The translations under genes were made by a program, and so were the position numbers. The notes below the pieces were generated by a model. It was not told the origin of the DNA. It saw nothing but the letters and a program-made list of their open reading frames with translations, and made no database searches. Positions 25,131-37,400 of a DNA stretch of 64,000 bases are shown piece by piece (the stretch's first letter is position 1; each line of letters begins with the position of its first letter). This DNA comes from Mercurialis annua (taxonomy: Eukaryota; Streptophyta; Magnoliopsida; Malpighiales; Euphorbiaceae), in the NCBI RefSeq assembly GCF_937616625.2, contig NC_065571.1:14634501-14698500 (forward strand). The letters are read 5' to 3'.

Positions 25131-26663
25131 TTTATGCATCAAAAAGTTTAAATAATAAGTTGATGATTTAAATGACACTTTAGATTACATTATGCATATT
25201 TTTATTTGCAATTTTAATTATTTTAAATATATCAGAACCACAAAATTAAAAACTTTTTAAAATTAATTTTTGAATTTTATCTTTTAAAATTGCACATTTT
25301 TAAAAAATTCACCTGCAAATATACTTAGTTAATCAAATATATTTTAGTTAACCTTTAATCATGTTTTATTAACTTTTTTTTTTGACAATGTGTTTTATTA
25401 ATTTAAAAATTCGGGTTATTACGATTTGAATTTTATTGCTCCTATACTTTCCTCACTAAAAGGAATTATATATGTGGTAGTTCATCCATCAAGAGTGTGA
25501 ACTAATGTGTTAATAGTCATTGTAAATGGATTAAAATGTCAAAATTCACTTATTTACTTTCATTTTGAGCTGATTTTTTATTTATTATTTAAAGAGAGAT
25601 ATTTGTTGGCATTTAATATGTTAAAATGCAATTATTTACTTTCATTTTGAGAGAATTAAATTTTTATTTTATTTTTAAAGATGGAGGAAATTTTTGGCGT
25701 TTATTAGAAAAATTGATATATTTTAATAGAATGTTGTACAATCGGGAGAGTATAAAATTCATTTTATTTAGAAGAATAAGGAATAAAGTATCAATTTATC
25801 CCCTTAGCTTAGCACGAAATCAAAAAAATCATTTTGAAGGCTTTTGGGTCAAACTAACCCGCAACTGATGTTTTTGTATCAAAATCAGCCAAAGAAAGTG
25901 GGGATATCACCCTCCCCTAAACTATGTAAAAACGGATCTATTCACCTTTTCATTTCCACCGGAAATCACTCCATTCCACCGCCGTACCCACCGGAAACCG
26001 CTGCCGATTTCGATATCCACCGTCAAAAAAAAAATTTACCAAATTTTTTTTCCACTAATTTTTTTTCCGTTGAAGAGCTGGATGGACCCTGATGGGTATG
26101 CTCTTTGTCAGAGGAGCTGAGTATCCTACAAAATTAAAAGATTTTTTTTTTGAACCTTAGGTATTAATTAATAATTTTTTAAATAATATAGATTATTTTA
26201 GCTTTTTTATCAGGGGAATGTGTTTCAGGCGCGAGTTGAGTATGGAATGAGGCAGAAACTGATTTGATACACTTTAATATAGTTGCGAGTCTGTTTGACT
26301 CTAGAAAAATTTAAAATGACTCTTAATATTTCGTGCCAAGGGTTTGAATTGATTATTTCTTTGAAGAATAAATATGTAAATATGACCTACATATTTAATA
26401 TTCAATTTTGAACTTATTCAACAAGTGGAAATCGTTTTTGTCTTTAATAACCATCAAAATATGTGGCCACGAAGGTGATATCAAATTATTATGAGACGTA
26501 AATAAAAATGTCTTAGAACATAATTGTAACATAAAGTTCGTATATTTCCGTTTTTCCGAATTTTAGCTCTAATTTTAAAAATAACGTATACACTAATTTG
26601 TAAAATACCAAACAAAAAATAAAATAAAAATTGAAAATTTATTTCACTTAAAATAATAAATTA
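25131..26663. other. AT-rich intergenic stretch
   Basis: No gene is supported. Open frames of about 80 codons at 25626 and 25844 are A/T-rich and lack recognisable motifs. A pyrimidine/CCACCG-rich patch lies near 25960-26030. Confidence 0.45.
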
Positions 26664-26672
26664 TAAATAAAA
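26664..26672. repeat. 9-bp target site duplication, left
   Basis: TAAATAAAA directly precedes the MULE left terminus and is repeated exactly at 33002-33010. A 9-bp duplication is diagnostic for Mutator-superfamily insertion. Confidence 0.9.
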
Positions 26673-26826
26673 GGCCAAACCCATCTGGGGGTCCCTGAAC
26701 TACGCACTTTTTAATTATCTGGTCCCTGTACAATTTTAAACCCACTTAAAGTCCCTGAACTTACTATTTTTTCTTTAAGAAGCCCTTTTTTGACAGAACC
26801 GTCTGCGCGTGTTTTCACTTGCCGTT
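26673..26826 (+). repeat. MULE left terminal inverted repeat (154 bp)
   Basis: It pairs without gaps with the reverse complement of 32848-33001. The visible differences are at about position 18 (G versus A) and about position 54 (C versus T). The inner edge is CACTTGCCGTT. Confidence 0.92.
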
Positions 26827-27483
26827 TGTGAGATTGCACCTTTGTTTGCTTGTCCACGTCAGAAACGGTACACGTCGTTTGGGCTCCATATCATCATACA
26901 AAAACGATGCCGTTCTTGAGATATTATGTTTTTGTTTTTTGGAATAGTATAAGGATTTCAAGTGCAATCGTTTCTCTAAATTCTCTAAGGACTGAAAACC
27001 CTAAATCTACAAAACCCAATCGTTCTTTTCTCTGATTCTTCGTTATTTGCTACTCAATATCTTTGTTTCAGTTGTTGGTAACAAAGGCATTGGGATTTTT
27101 CCAATTGCAGGGACCATTGCTCAAGGTAAGCTTTTGATTTCTTTAATGTATTTCTATTATAATAATACAACTTTTTGGTAATGTGGTCCCAATTTTGTGA
27201 AAGTTAATGCACTTGGGTTTAAAATAATCGAAATTTTCTGTTAGTGTGGTCCCAATTGTAGGGTTTCTGGGCTCACTATTATTGTCTTAAATGGTGTTAT
27301 TTTTGTAATATGAATGACCTAGGGTGGGTTTTTAGGGTTTTGATGCATGATTTTTTTGCATGAATTTGATGGGTTTTGGTTGCATTATTGTAGTACTGTA
27401 TTTTAGGGATTTAAGCATGAGTTTGGTGTTGTTGAGACTTTCGTTGATTATGTTCTGAAAATGCACTGTATTTATTTGGCAGG

Positions 27484-30400
27484 ATGGTTGCTGCTTTAAC
27501 TCACAGATTGATTTTCCATCATGGGGGTTATCTTGCAAACGAATACACTGGGAATAAGGTTACATGTGCACATGAAAGGCTTGAATTAGATAAGTTTTCA
27601 TATTTGGACTTGCTATCATATGCAAAAGATATTGGTTGTGAGAATGTCAAAATGTTATATTTTAAGGTGTTTAGAATGGACAACTATGTGTTAGTTTATG
27701 ATGACAACAGCTTGTTCCATATTGTCCATCAACATGCTGATCTTCCAAATCTACACTTTTTTGTTGTTGAGGATATTACAACGCACTTTGAAGAAGAACC
27801 GGCTGCTAGGAATGAAGCTATGGCAGTTTTTGAAAGTGGGAATATGGGAGCAAGTGGTAGTGGCAGTGTGGTGGAAATGGAGACTGCCAATGTTGCAAAA
27901 AATGTGGAAGTTAACCTTGCAGATCTTGATGGGTTGCCAGAAGAAAATGAAGATGAAATGGATGATGAGTTTGGACAAGACACTTTTGACAATGTATGTG
28001 TGGATGTGAGTATCATGACAGACGATGAAGAAGACGATGAGTTACAGGCTGCTAGACAGAATGTAACAAAAGCTAATGCTGATGAGACAACTAATGGTGG
28101 TGAGGAAGAACAGTTAGCTGATGATAACATTGTCGTTGAAGACCTTGATGAATCTGATGATGTGTACTCAGCTAGTGATGAAATGGGTAGTGAAACTGGC
28201 AGTGTCTATTACGACAGCGATGAAATGGGCAGCCTGTATAGCGAGAGTGACAAAGAATGTGCTGATGATGCTTTAAGGAAGCCCACTGATAGGGTTAGGT
28301 ATGATCCTGATACCACCTGTCCTATATTTGGAGTAGGTATGATATTTAAAAATGTTGAGGAGTGCAGACACGCTTTAGCAAAATATGCCATTGTGAAGAG
28401 AGTTAGTGTTAGGTTTGTGAAAAATGACAGGCTAAGGGTTAGAGCCAAATGTGCAGCCGGTTGTCCGTGGGTATTTCTAGCTTCAAAGGATCCCAAGGAA
28501 GAGAATTACATTGTGAAGACATATAATAACCGCCATCAATGTCACATTGTTAATGAGAACCCAATGGCCACGAGCAAATTCTTGGCGAAGCATTTGATGC
28601 CAAGATTGATGGCCCACCCACACATGAAATTGAAAGAGATCAGGACTTTATGTAGGGTTGAGTTGAAGCTGAAGGTCAGCCACACCATGTGCCAGAACAT
28701 CAAGACATGGGTTCACAAAGATCTTGCGACGTTGTACAAAGATGAATATGCTAGCTTGCATGATTACCTTACTGAGATAAGGACCTCCAACCCCGGTACT
28801 ACGTGCATGGTTAAGGCTACCAAGGAGGACAATGCAGATGGGGTGAATCATTTTGTAAGGCTCTATATATGCTTTGAAGCATGTAAGAGGGGCTGGCTTG
28901 AAGGTTGTAGAAGAATCATTGGCCTGGACGGATGTTTCCTCAAGGGAATGTGCAAAGGACAACTGTTATGTGCCATCGGTCGAGATGGTAATAATCAGAT
29001 GTTCCCGTTAGCGTGGGCCGTTGTATCAGTGGAGAACAAGTATAACTGGAGCTGGTTTTTAAGATGCTTGAAGTATGACTTGCCTTTATATGAAGGAGCA
29101 GGATACACAATTATATCAGACATGCAGAAGGTTTGCATTTTTTTACTGTTTTACTGGCCACTAAAGTTTAGGACATTGCAATTCTGTTTTTTACTAACCA
29201 TGTATGTTTTGTTCATGTCTATAGGGGCTGGATAGTGCTATCAAGGAGCAGTTGCCGGAGATTGAACATAGAATGTGTGCCCGACATGTGTATGCTGCAT
29301 GGGCAAAAAAATGGAAGGGAGAGGAAAGAAAGTTGGCATTTTGGACTTGTGCTAAATCCACTTTTGAGAAAGAACTGAGGTTGAACTTGAAAGTGTTGAC
29401 TGAAATGGGGGAAGGGATAGTAGAAGACATGCTTGCCTATGAGATTGACACTTTCTGCAAGGCTTACTTCAAATGCGATGTCAAATGCGACGTCGTTGAC
29501 AACAACCTATCTGAGACCTTCAACGGCTGGATTCTTGAAGCTAGGTGCAAGCCTATAATCAGTATGTTGGAGGATATCAGAACCCAAGTTATGACAAGAT
29601 TACATGTGAAGAAAAAATTTTGCAAAACCTGGATCAATAATATTGCACCTAGAGCACTGGCTAAGTTTGAGAAGAATGAAAGTGGTTCACACCTGTGGGA
29701 GGTTCTTTGGAATGGGGACGAGGGGGACAATGGGCATGAGATTACAAGCATTTACGATTCAAATGTGAGGCATAATGTGTTTTTGAACAGGAAAACATGT
29801 ACATGTCGTGAGTGGGATCTCACTGGCATCCCTTGCCAACATGCAATAGCTGCTATCTACGGTGTCGGCGGCAAACCACAGGAATGGATTGATAGCTGGT
29901 ACACTGAGGAAACATACTTAAAGGCTTATAATTACATGATGCAGCCTGTTAGGGGAAAGATATTGTGGGAAGAGAGTGGATTAGAAGCTATTGCACCACC
30001 ACCGTATAGAAAAATGCCTGGTCGACCTAGGAAATCAAGGAGGAGACAGCCTGGAGAACCACGTGTTGGAAAGTTATCAAGGGTGGGAAGGATAATGACA
30101 TGCAAAATATGCAAAGAACCTGGTCACAACGTTAGGGGTTGCCCTAAAAAGGTAAATTCACTGTCTTAGTGTATTTGAATTAGTGTATTTATTTGAATTA
30201 GTGTATTTAAATTAGTGTATTTATTTGAATTGGTTTTATTTGAATTAGTGTATTTATTGGTATGGTTGTGTACTGGTGTTTTTGTGTACTGGACCTATCA
30301 AGCTGAACCCGTATAGTATAAGGACCTTGAAAGTTAGTGTCTATTGTGCTATTGTGTCTATTGGATTGTTTGCATTTCAGGTGTATTAGTATGTTTGTGT

Positions 30401-31141
30401 GTTTTTGTTGGGTTATTATGTTGGGTCTTTAGAATGTTTGTGTCTATTGTGTGAAGGATGACAATGCAGCTGGCGTTACCAAACAAAATGAAAAGGCTTC
30501 AGCTTCAAAGGGCAAAAGAAGAGTGACCAGACAAACTGAAAAGGATTCAACCTCAAAGGCTAGGCCCTCAAAGGAGTTGCTCAAGGAATTTTGTCGCCCA
30601 AGGAAGAGAAAAAGACCTGCCAAAACCACTAAGCATGTTGGAAATCCGTCAACAACTAACCCCACACCTCCTGAACAGCCGTGTAGCCAACCATTATCAG
30701 GTTGTGAACCACAGTCAACCCCGCCCGATAACACCACACCTGCTGCTGCAAAAGATAAAGGCAAAAAGAAGGAAACAATTCCTTACCAAAGAAGAGGTTA
30801 CAGAACACCTTACTTCAAGAAGCCAACTATGGGTATGGGAACTCTAATAAATGCAGATAGTGGAGTGGGAGTTTTGGATGTAAGTACTTGAAATTCTATT
30901 TGATATTTTTACATGTTTGTTTGTATATTGATTGCTAAATATTTGTTCCTTGCAGCCTGGTACTAACCGACAAAGCCCTTTATACGGACCATATCAGTCT
31001 CTAAGGCCTCAATGCAAAGGAAAGGCAGCAATGACCGCTGCAGACCTGGAGAAGCAGGCTCATACCAGAAAGGCATCATTGATGGCGATAGAGAAGCTGA
31101 AGCTTGCACCTCCGTCCAATTGGACACGTAAAGACAATTGA
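27484..31141 (+). CDS. MuDR/MULE-type transposase
   Basis: Exons are 27484-29130, 29225-30151, about 30457-30879 and 30956-31141, about 1060 aa. The exon 3 acceptor could instead be 30432, which adds eight residues. An untranslated leader intron is likely (27126-27482). Domains in order: an N-terminal PB1-like plant MULE domain (about 1-90); an acidic Asp/Glu-rich stretch (about 150-260); a MuDR DNA-binding region (about 270-400); a DDE core with GLDGCF (D482), IISDMQK (D546) and CARH (567-570); a SWIM zinc finger (C741, C743, C753, H755); a CCHC knuckle (C842, C845, C850-type H850, C855); and a basic, Pro-rich tail. It should cut and rejoin the element's ends in the nucleus. No stop or frameshift was seen, so it may be functional. 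Antisense frames over exon 1 are shadows. Confidence 0.92.
30164..30265 (+). repeat. Tandem GTGTATTTATTTGAATTA units
   Basis: Several imperfect copies of an 18-bp unit lie in the third intron of the transposase gene. The repeat is short, AT-rich and non-coding. Confidence 0.6.
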
Positions 31142-31910
31142 CTTGGACTGTAATTTTTTGGTTGGCAAACATTATGGGTTTTTCAATCATTAATGTTGAC
31201 AAAACTGTGGTTTCTAGTAGGTAATTTTGCTAGGTTTTGGGTTTGGAATCATTTGGATGTTAGATTTACATTTTTTGGTTGCCCAGGTCATATGGGTTTT
31301 GGTTGCACAAGCAGTGTTTGTGGCAGAATTGTGGTTGCCTATTTGTAGGTAATTTGGTAGGTTTTTGAAGGTCTTTTGGTTGGTTTTGTGCCACAACATT
31401 TTTGAGTTGAATTGTATTACCAAAATTGTTTCTATAACAGGTGTAATGCGATGCTTCATATATATTACCTATATTTATTTCAAATTACATTTTCAGGCTA
31501 CATTGTATTCTTTATTAGAGTATGATTGCTATATTATCAGGTTACTATAATGGCTTGTATTCTGTGTTATTTTAGGCAAATTAGTGCAATTTTTAAGTGC
31601 AAAAAGGACCTATCAAGTACAACCCGCATAGTATAGGGACCATTCAAATATAAAGGCAGCTACAATTGATATTTGAAGCCGTTTCATTTTCCAGAATTAC
31701 AAACACAATTACAAACACAATTACAAACACAATCAGATAATCAATAGCAAACACAACTATCAAAACAAGACAACTTCATTAATACTGATTAGTTCTTACA
31801 TAGTACCACAATACAACAACAGGTAGAGTTTTGTTCCTACATCCAACTGCAAAACAGTTCAGTTGGATTTAATAGATAGATAGATAGATTGGTACATATT
31901 AGATCATAAT

Positions 31911-32611
31911 CTAAAAGACAAATAACACAGCCAAGCTTAAGACAACAACAGCAATAAGAGAATACTTCAACACAGCCTTCTCATACTTCAGTTTCTTGTT
32001 TTCCTTCTCAAATTCAATCATCTTCAAAGTGTTCCCCTTCAATTCTACAATCTCAGTCTCCATCGCAATTGAGTCCAGCACAGTGCATCTGTCATTCAAA
32101 AACTTCTGGTAAAACAGATCCCCCTTGATCACTTCGCCTTCCTTTTGTAGTGCCTCCTTCTGTTTCTTCAATGAGTTCAACATATGCTTGATGTGGGGCG
32201 CGTATTCCTCGTCATACCAACTGAAGAAGCTGCATTGCTTTGCCTATAACAAAATGACTAACATTGCAACTATATCAAACCAATTTCAAAGCATACAAAA
32301 GTGCACAACCATTCAAACCCTAGAATTTGATATGTAGTTACTGAAAACCCTAGAAAATTATAAAACTAAATTAATTTTAGCCCTTAAACAAAAAATACAG
32401 GAAATTAAATAACTAAATGCAAAACCCAAAAGCTGAAGAGACTTACCCTCCAATTTGGGCAACGAAAAAACCTACGACCAGGATTCTTCTCAGTCCAAGC
32501 CACCATAACCTTAGCGTCAATTCCACATTTGCACTTCGGCACATCATACACAGGAAATGGGGCGGCATATTCCTCTTGATTCTTAGTTTCAATTCCTCTA
32601 GCTTCAGACAT
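31911..32611 (-). CDS. GRF zinc-finger, coiled-coil, tail-anchored protein carried by the MULE
   Basis: There are two exons, 32611-32447 and 32243-31911, joined in phase 0 (donor GTAAGT, acceptor TATAG), giving 165 aa. The N-terminal GRF zinc finger has PKCKCG (C27, C29), RRFFRCPNW (C51) and KQCSFFSW (C59). The splice junction falls inside the finger, which supports the intron. The middle (about 75-145) is Lys/Glu-rich and predicted helical or coiled coil. The last about 18 residues (SLIAVVVLSLAVLFVF) form a C-terminal membrane anchor. GRF fingers bind nucleic acid in other proteins. The role here is unknown. It lies entirely inside the MULE, convergent with the transposase, so it is element cargo or an accessory protein. 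Confidence 0.85.
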
Positions 32612-32847
32612 GGCGTATTCTCCTTCTTTGCGTTTTGTCTTTCTTTTTCAATTCTGTTGTGAAAGAAATTGTACCCTAATCCCTAATAATATAACCTACG
32701 ACCCGACTGATAATCCAGGACCCACGACCCGACCCCTAACCCGAGATCCAAGACCCATCAAAGTCAGCATGAGTTTCCCAAGTCAGCTGCTTACACATCA
32801 GCACTATTTTCCTACGTGTATTCACTAAAAGAGAGTTCTGTTAGTTT

Positions 32848-33001
32848 AACGGCAAGTGAAAACACGCGCAGACGGTTCTGTCAAAAAAGGGCTTCTTAAA
32901 GAAAAAATAGTAAGTTCAGGGACTTTAAGTGGGTTTAAAATTGTACAAGGACCAGATAATTAAAAAGTGCGTAGTTCAGGGACCTCCAGATGGGTTTGGC
33001 C
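32848..33001 (-). repeat. MULE right terminal inverted repeat (154 bp)
   Basis: Reverse complement of the left repeat with about two mismatches. It starts AACGGCAAGTG internally and ends GGGTTTGGCC. Confidence 0.92.
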
Positions 33002-33010
33002 TAAATAAAA
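33002..33010. repeat. 9-bp target site duplication, right
   Basis: TAAATAAAA, identical to 26664-26672. Confidence 0.9.
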
Positions 33011-33607
33011 CTACAGTTTTTAGCATATTTTACATTTATCACAGTGAGTTTTAAATTTAATAATTTTGCAATATCAACTTATAGTTAGTGATAATTTTTT
33101 TTGGTTAATAGGCTGAAAAAATTCTGACTTTTTTTTTAATTTTCAATTCCACCCTGACGTTGCAATTTTTTTCAATTTTACCATATTTCCCTTTTTAGTT
33201 TTCAATTGCACCCTGATATAAAAAAAATTAAATGATTTTATTATTATAAATATTAAAATATATAAAACAATTATATAGAAGGATCATTTCATACTTTTTT
33301 CATATAAAAAAAATTCAATAAATCTTTAAACTTAAAAAAGTTTCAAATAAATCCATTATAAAATTTTAATTATAATTCATTATTAATTTTTAATACACCT
33401 CACTCCGCTTTCATCGAACCCGCCATCACCGGAACAATCGACCGAACTCCGCTTATCACCTACCATCGAAAACCACCGGGTTTTTTTTTTACCGTCAAAG
33501 CCCCTCCTCTGTTGCTCCTCCGGCGAGGAGCGGCTGCTCCTCCGTTCCAATTAACCGCTTCTCTGAGGGTTTGTGATAATTCAAATATACAAATACAATA
33601 GAATATA
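33011..33607. other. AT-rich spacer
   Basis: No gene is seen. The stretch contains TTCAATTCCACCCTGA and TTCAATTGCACCCTGA words, which suggest a decayed TE end, and a CCGCC-rich patch near 33420-33550. Confidence 0.4.
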
Positions 33608-33887
33608 TTCCCTCCGTTCCAATAGAGTTATCCACTATGAAATTTTTTTTATCCCATAACTCTTGTACACTTTCAAAAAGTAACAATTTTTACACTCAAC
33701 TTACCCATATTATCCCTATTTTAAATCTACTAATAAGTAAATTGAAAGTAAATTGCAAGTGGACCCTATATTAAATAAGGGTATAATAAGAAAAATAAAG
33801 GAAAATTTATAAAATCCATAAACAATGATTGTTTTTTTAAACTGTGCGATAAAGGCAAAGTGGACAACTTTATTGGGACGGAGAGAG
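33608..33887. mobile_element. Stowaway-like MITE
   Basis: It begins TTCCCTCCGTTCCAATAGAG and ends TTGGGACGGAGAGAG, with TA on both sides, matching Stowaway termini. It is about 280 bp and non-coding. Confidence 0.65.
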
Positions 33888-34076
33888 TATCTCATAGCTG
33901 ACCTAGATCAGAGCTATTTATATTTTTTGTTTTTTTTTTCTATATATTTCTTTTTTCAGACATGAACACCAAAAATATATTCAAAACTTTATATCTTACT
34001 GTCTACATCCTTAATGATATATTAAAAATTAAAGTACATTATGGAAAATGATGTTATAGTTATAAAATAGAATTAA

Positions 34077-34413
34077 GGCCAAACCCATCTAGAGGCCCCT
34101 GTACTTTACACTTTTTTTTCCATAGGTCCTTATATTTCATTTTTATATTATCTGATCTCTCTACTTACCTATTTTTATTTTTCAGGTCCTTTTTGAGTCT
34201 TTTCCAGTCATTTTGTGTGACTGGAGGAAAAAAAGATTGTAAGTATAGGGACTGGAGGAAAAAACATTTGTAAGTAGAGGGACTGGAAAAAACTCAAAAA
34301 GGACCTGAAAATCAAAAATAGGTAAGTAGAAGGATCAGATAATACAAAAATGAAGTATAAGGACCTACGGAAAAAAAAGTATAAAGTACAGGGGCCTCTA
34401 GATGGGTTAAGCC
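34077..34413. mobile_element. MULE-related palindromic MITE in the PrmA promoter
   Basis: The 337-bp element starts GGCCAAACCCATCTAGAGG and ends CCTCTAGATGGGTTAAGCC, so its termini resemble the nearby MULE. The arms pair for about 125 bp. The flanks TAGAATTAA (34068-34076) and TAGAATTTT (34414-34422) match 7 of 9. The middle holds two 30-bp tandem units ending near 34278. It ends 60 bp before the PrmA ATG, so it probably overlaps the promoter or 5' UTR. Confidence 0.75.
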
Positions 34414-34473
34414 TAGAATTTTTTTTTTGAGAATACATGTATTGGCTGTTGGTGTGCTTAGCAAAGAATAAAA

Positions 34474-37400
34474 ATGTCAAAGAGTCGTTTATTCAAACAC
34501 CTTTCGTACACTCTGAACAGATCCTCACTCTTCGTCTCTCCTCTCTCTAATTTCAAACCCAAATGCCAATTCCAATCTCAGTCAACAAATTCACCATTCT
34601 TCTTCCAAAAACTCAATACTACTCGCCCCTTGCCTTCCTCTAATTCTTCCTCTTCCATAGCTGCTCACACTTCTTCTTCTTCTTCGTATCTTTGTGTTCG
34701 CATTCGCTGTCCTGGTCAACATGTTGCTGTAAGCTTCCCATTCCTTAAGTTTTAAGTTTGACTAGCCAGCTTGGTATAAGCATTGTGAAGAACTAATTAT
34801 GGGGGTGTTTTTTTTTTTTTTTTGTCAGGATATGTTATCAGAAGCACTTTTATGCTTTGGTGCAAGCTCTGTCAGTATTGATCAACCAGATGATGATGAT
34901 GATGATGAATTTGATAGCTCTAATGAGGTTTTTCTGATGCCTTTACTTTGACAGTTCGATAAAAATGTATATGTTCTTTTTAGACATAAGGCGTATCCGG
35001 ATTCTACACTATCACATTTTTAACGAGTCTATGTTCTAAAAAAACATCCATATTGGGTTCTTGCATGATCAATTGCAAACACATTGAGTCCTTTTGTCCA
35101 TTTCTGTTAGAGTATGAACTCAACGTGTTTGCATGGACGGAAATGGATGGAAGGAGTTAATTTGGATAACCCAATGTTGACGTTTTTTAGTTCAGGGACT
35201 CAATCATTAAAAGTGTGGCAGTGCAGGGACCTATACGCGTTAAGCATTGCTTTTAAAAGTTTAGGGTTTATACGCCTTAAGCCTTGCTTTTTAGGAGTAT
35301 GTTTAGTGTAATTGAGCTATGTTTTCTTTAATTACAACAAGAGATAAAGCTACCAATGCACAGTAACTAGTCTAGTACAAAAGACAAGAAATGCACTCTA
35401 TGCTTTTGACAATGCTAATCTGAAGTCAAATGCTTCATACAATATGCTGCAACAACTTCTATTTGATGCTACTGTTTATCACGAAATTTCAATTTTCAAT
35501 TCATCCTATTATACGTTCAGAACTTATAAGCAACTCAAATGATAGTTCAGTGTAACAATCTGGGAAACTGTCACCCTTTTATATATGTTTATTCTGTTTG
35601 TTATTACTTCGATACTCTAGGCATTATTAAATGGTTTAGCCTGCAATGCATAATCTATTTATAAGAAAAAAGTTGATTTTAATTCTGCGCAGACATTTTA
35701 CTCTGGCCTGTAATCTATTGCATATGTGGTAAGCTAATATTGGTCTCTTCCCTGTTGAATCCAGTAGAAAAAAAGTAGTTCAGGATTCCAAAACCATTTT
35801 ATAAAGGTAATTTGACAATTGATTTTTTTGTATAGATTTGTATGGACTCGATATTTACTGAATGTCAAGATGTGGATGCATGCGTTTCACAAGCTGCTGA
35901 TTCTATAGGGTTAAAGGAGATACCAAATTATGAGATTAAAAAAGGCGAGCAGTATGACTGGGTTCGGAAATCCCAGGTTAAGTTTCTTTTCTTCAAATTT
36001 CTTAAGCTGTAATGTATTAATGCATATGTTCGTTTTTTATCTCTCTATTCTTGACTGTTTAGGATAAATGGTTGATGTGAAACTTAGTTTTCGTCCTGTT
36101 TCTTTGTTTCAGTTAAATTAAAAATTGTTTTTTGATTTATTTTGCTTTGCTTTTCCAATTAATTAACAGTCAAAATTTAGTTGTGAGAAGAAAAATTAAA
36201 GAGTTTAATTCTGCCGACTAGAACCTACTTCAACCGCTAGCTAATTCTTGCCAAAGTGGGGTTTTGAATGAACTAAAATACGTAGTACAATTTGCAGAAA
36301 TCTGTCTTCATCTAAAATGATGTATACTATCCTCACATTAGATTCATTTAGGCTGGAAAACTGATACATTTACTGGTAAAAGTAATGCTGTTCAGTTCAT
36401 TGCTGTTTAGCAAATAGAGAAGAATTCAAGAATGGTCGTTACACTCGGATCTTAGTCTATGGTTTTTTATTAATAAAAGAACTTGTCCTATTCATGGTGG
36501 AGAACTCCTGCTGTTCAATACTAAATCTTAGTGATATGGAATTAAGAGGATGGGTATATTTGGGCAACTATTTATTTACAAAGTGTATGGAAATAAGAAG
36601 ATCCATGTATTTGGCTAACCAATAATGCTAATGCCTATCGTCAGACTTGATGCATGTATCTGAGTACATCTGAATTAGAATGCATGACCATACGGCATTT
36701 TATCAGGTTATTCCTTACCATTATAGACTGTCCCCTGATAAAAGACGTTCATGGACAATTAGAAGTTATTGATCACAACACTCTAACTTTTCAGAACTTA
36801 TTGATGAATATTACTTAGTAACTGTACATAATTGTTTTTATTTTCAGTAAGCTTAATGATGATGATCAGCTATGCTGATAAACCAAAATTGTTTCATTTC
36901 AATAGATGTTATATATTTTGCTTTGTATCTGTTGCAGGAATCATTTTTTCCTGTTCAGGTTACTGAAGGACTTTGGATCGTACCTGAGTGGAGAACAGCC
37001 CCAGTATGTTCATTAAATCTCAAAAAAATTATTCGTTAGTCATATTTAAAGGCAGTCTTCCAATATGCCTAGTTAGTCAATATTTACAGGCACAGTCTTC
37101 CATTTTGCCTCATCGAAAACCTGTTGATCTTTGTGCTCATATGCATGTGCACACAACTTTTGAGCTTCTCTTCTGTTTAACATCAAGTTGGATGCTACTT
37201 GCAAAATATGTATGAGTATAAGGGGACTCATGAAATTGCATGCACATACAACAACTCATTAAGGTTTAGCGCCCTTAAAGTATTCTTTTCCATGTTAGTG
37301 AAACCACAGTTGGGATTGATTTCCAAGGGAGTGTGAATTGAACAGTTTATTTTGGTCATTAAGGAATTTGTAGAATCATATGTCTTCTCTTCTACAGAAT

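Larger units (their letters stand above)
26673..33001 (+). mobile_element. Complete autonomous-type Mutator-like element (MULE)
   Basis: The 6329-bp element begins GGCCAAACCCATCTGG and ends CCAGATGGGTTTGGCC. Its 154-bp terminal inverted repeats show only about two visible mismatches, and it is bounded by a perfect 9-bp target duplication. It encodes an uninterrupted four-exon transposase on + (27484-31141) and a two-exon GRF-zinc-finger gene on - (32611-31911). The genes converge with about 770 bp between stops. Near-identical ends and open frames imply a recent insertion. This two-gene convergent layout recalls maize MuDR, but the second protein looks unlike what I remember of MURB. Confidence 0.93.

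Noticed and set aside
27729..28130. 133-codon antisense Ser-rich frame
   Set aside because: It is the shadow of the acidic Asp/Glu-rich part of the transposase exon 1 on the other strand.
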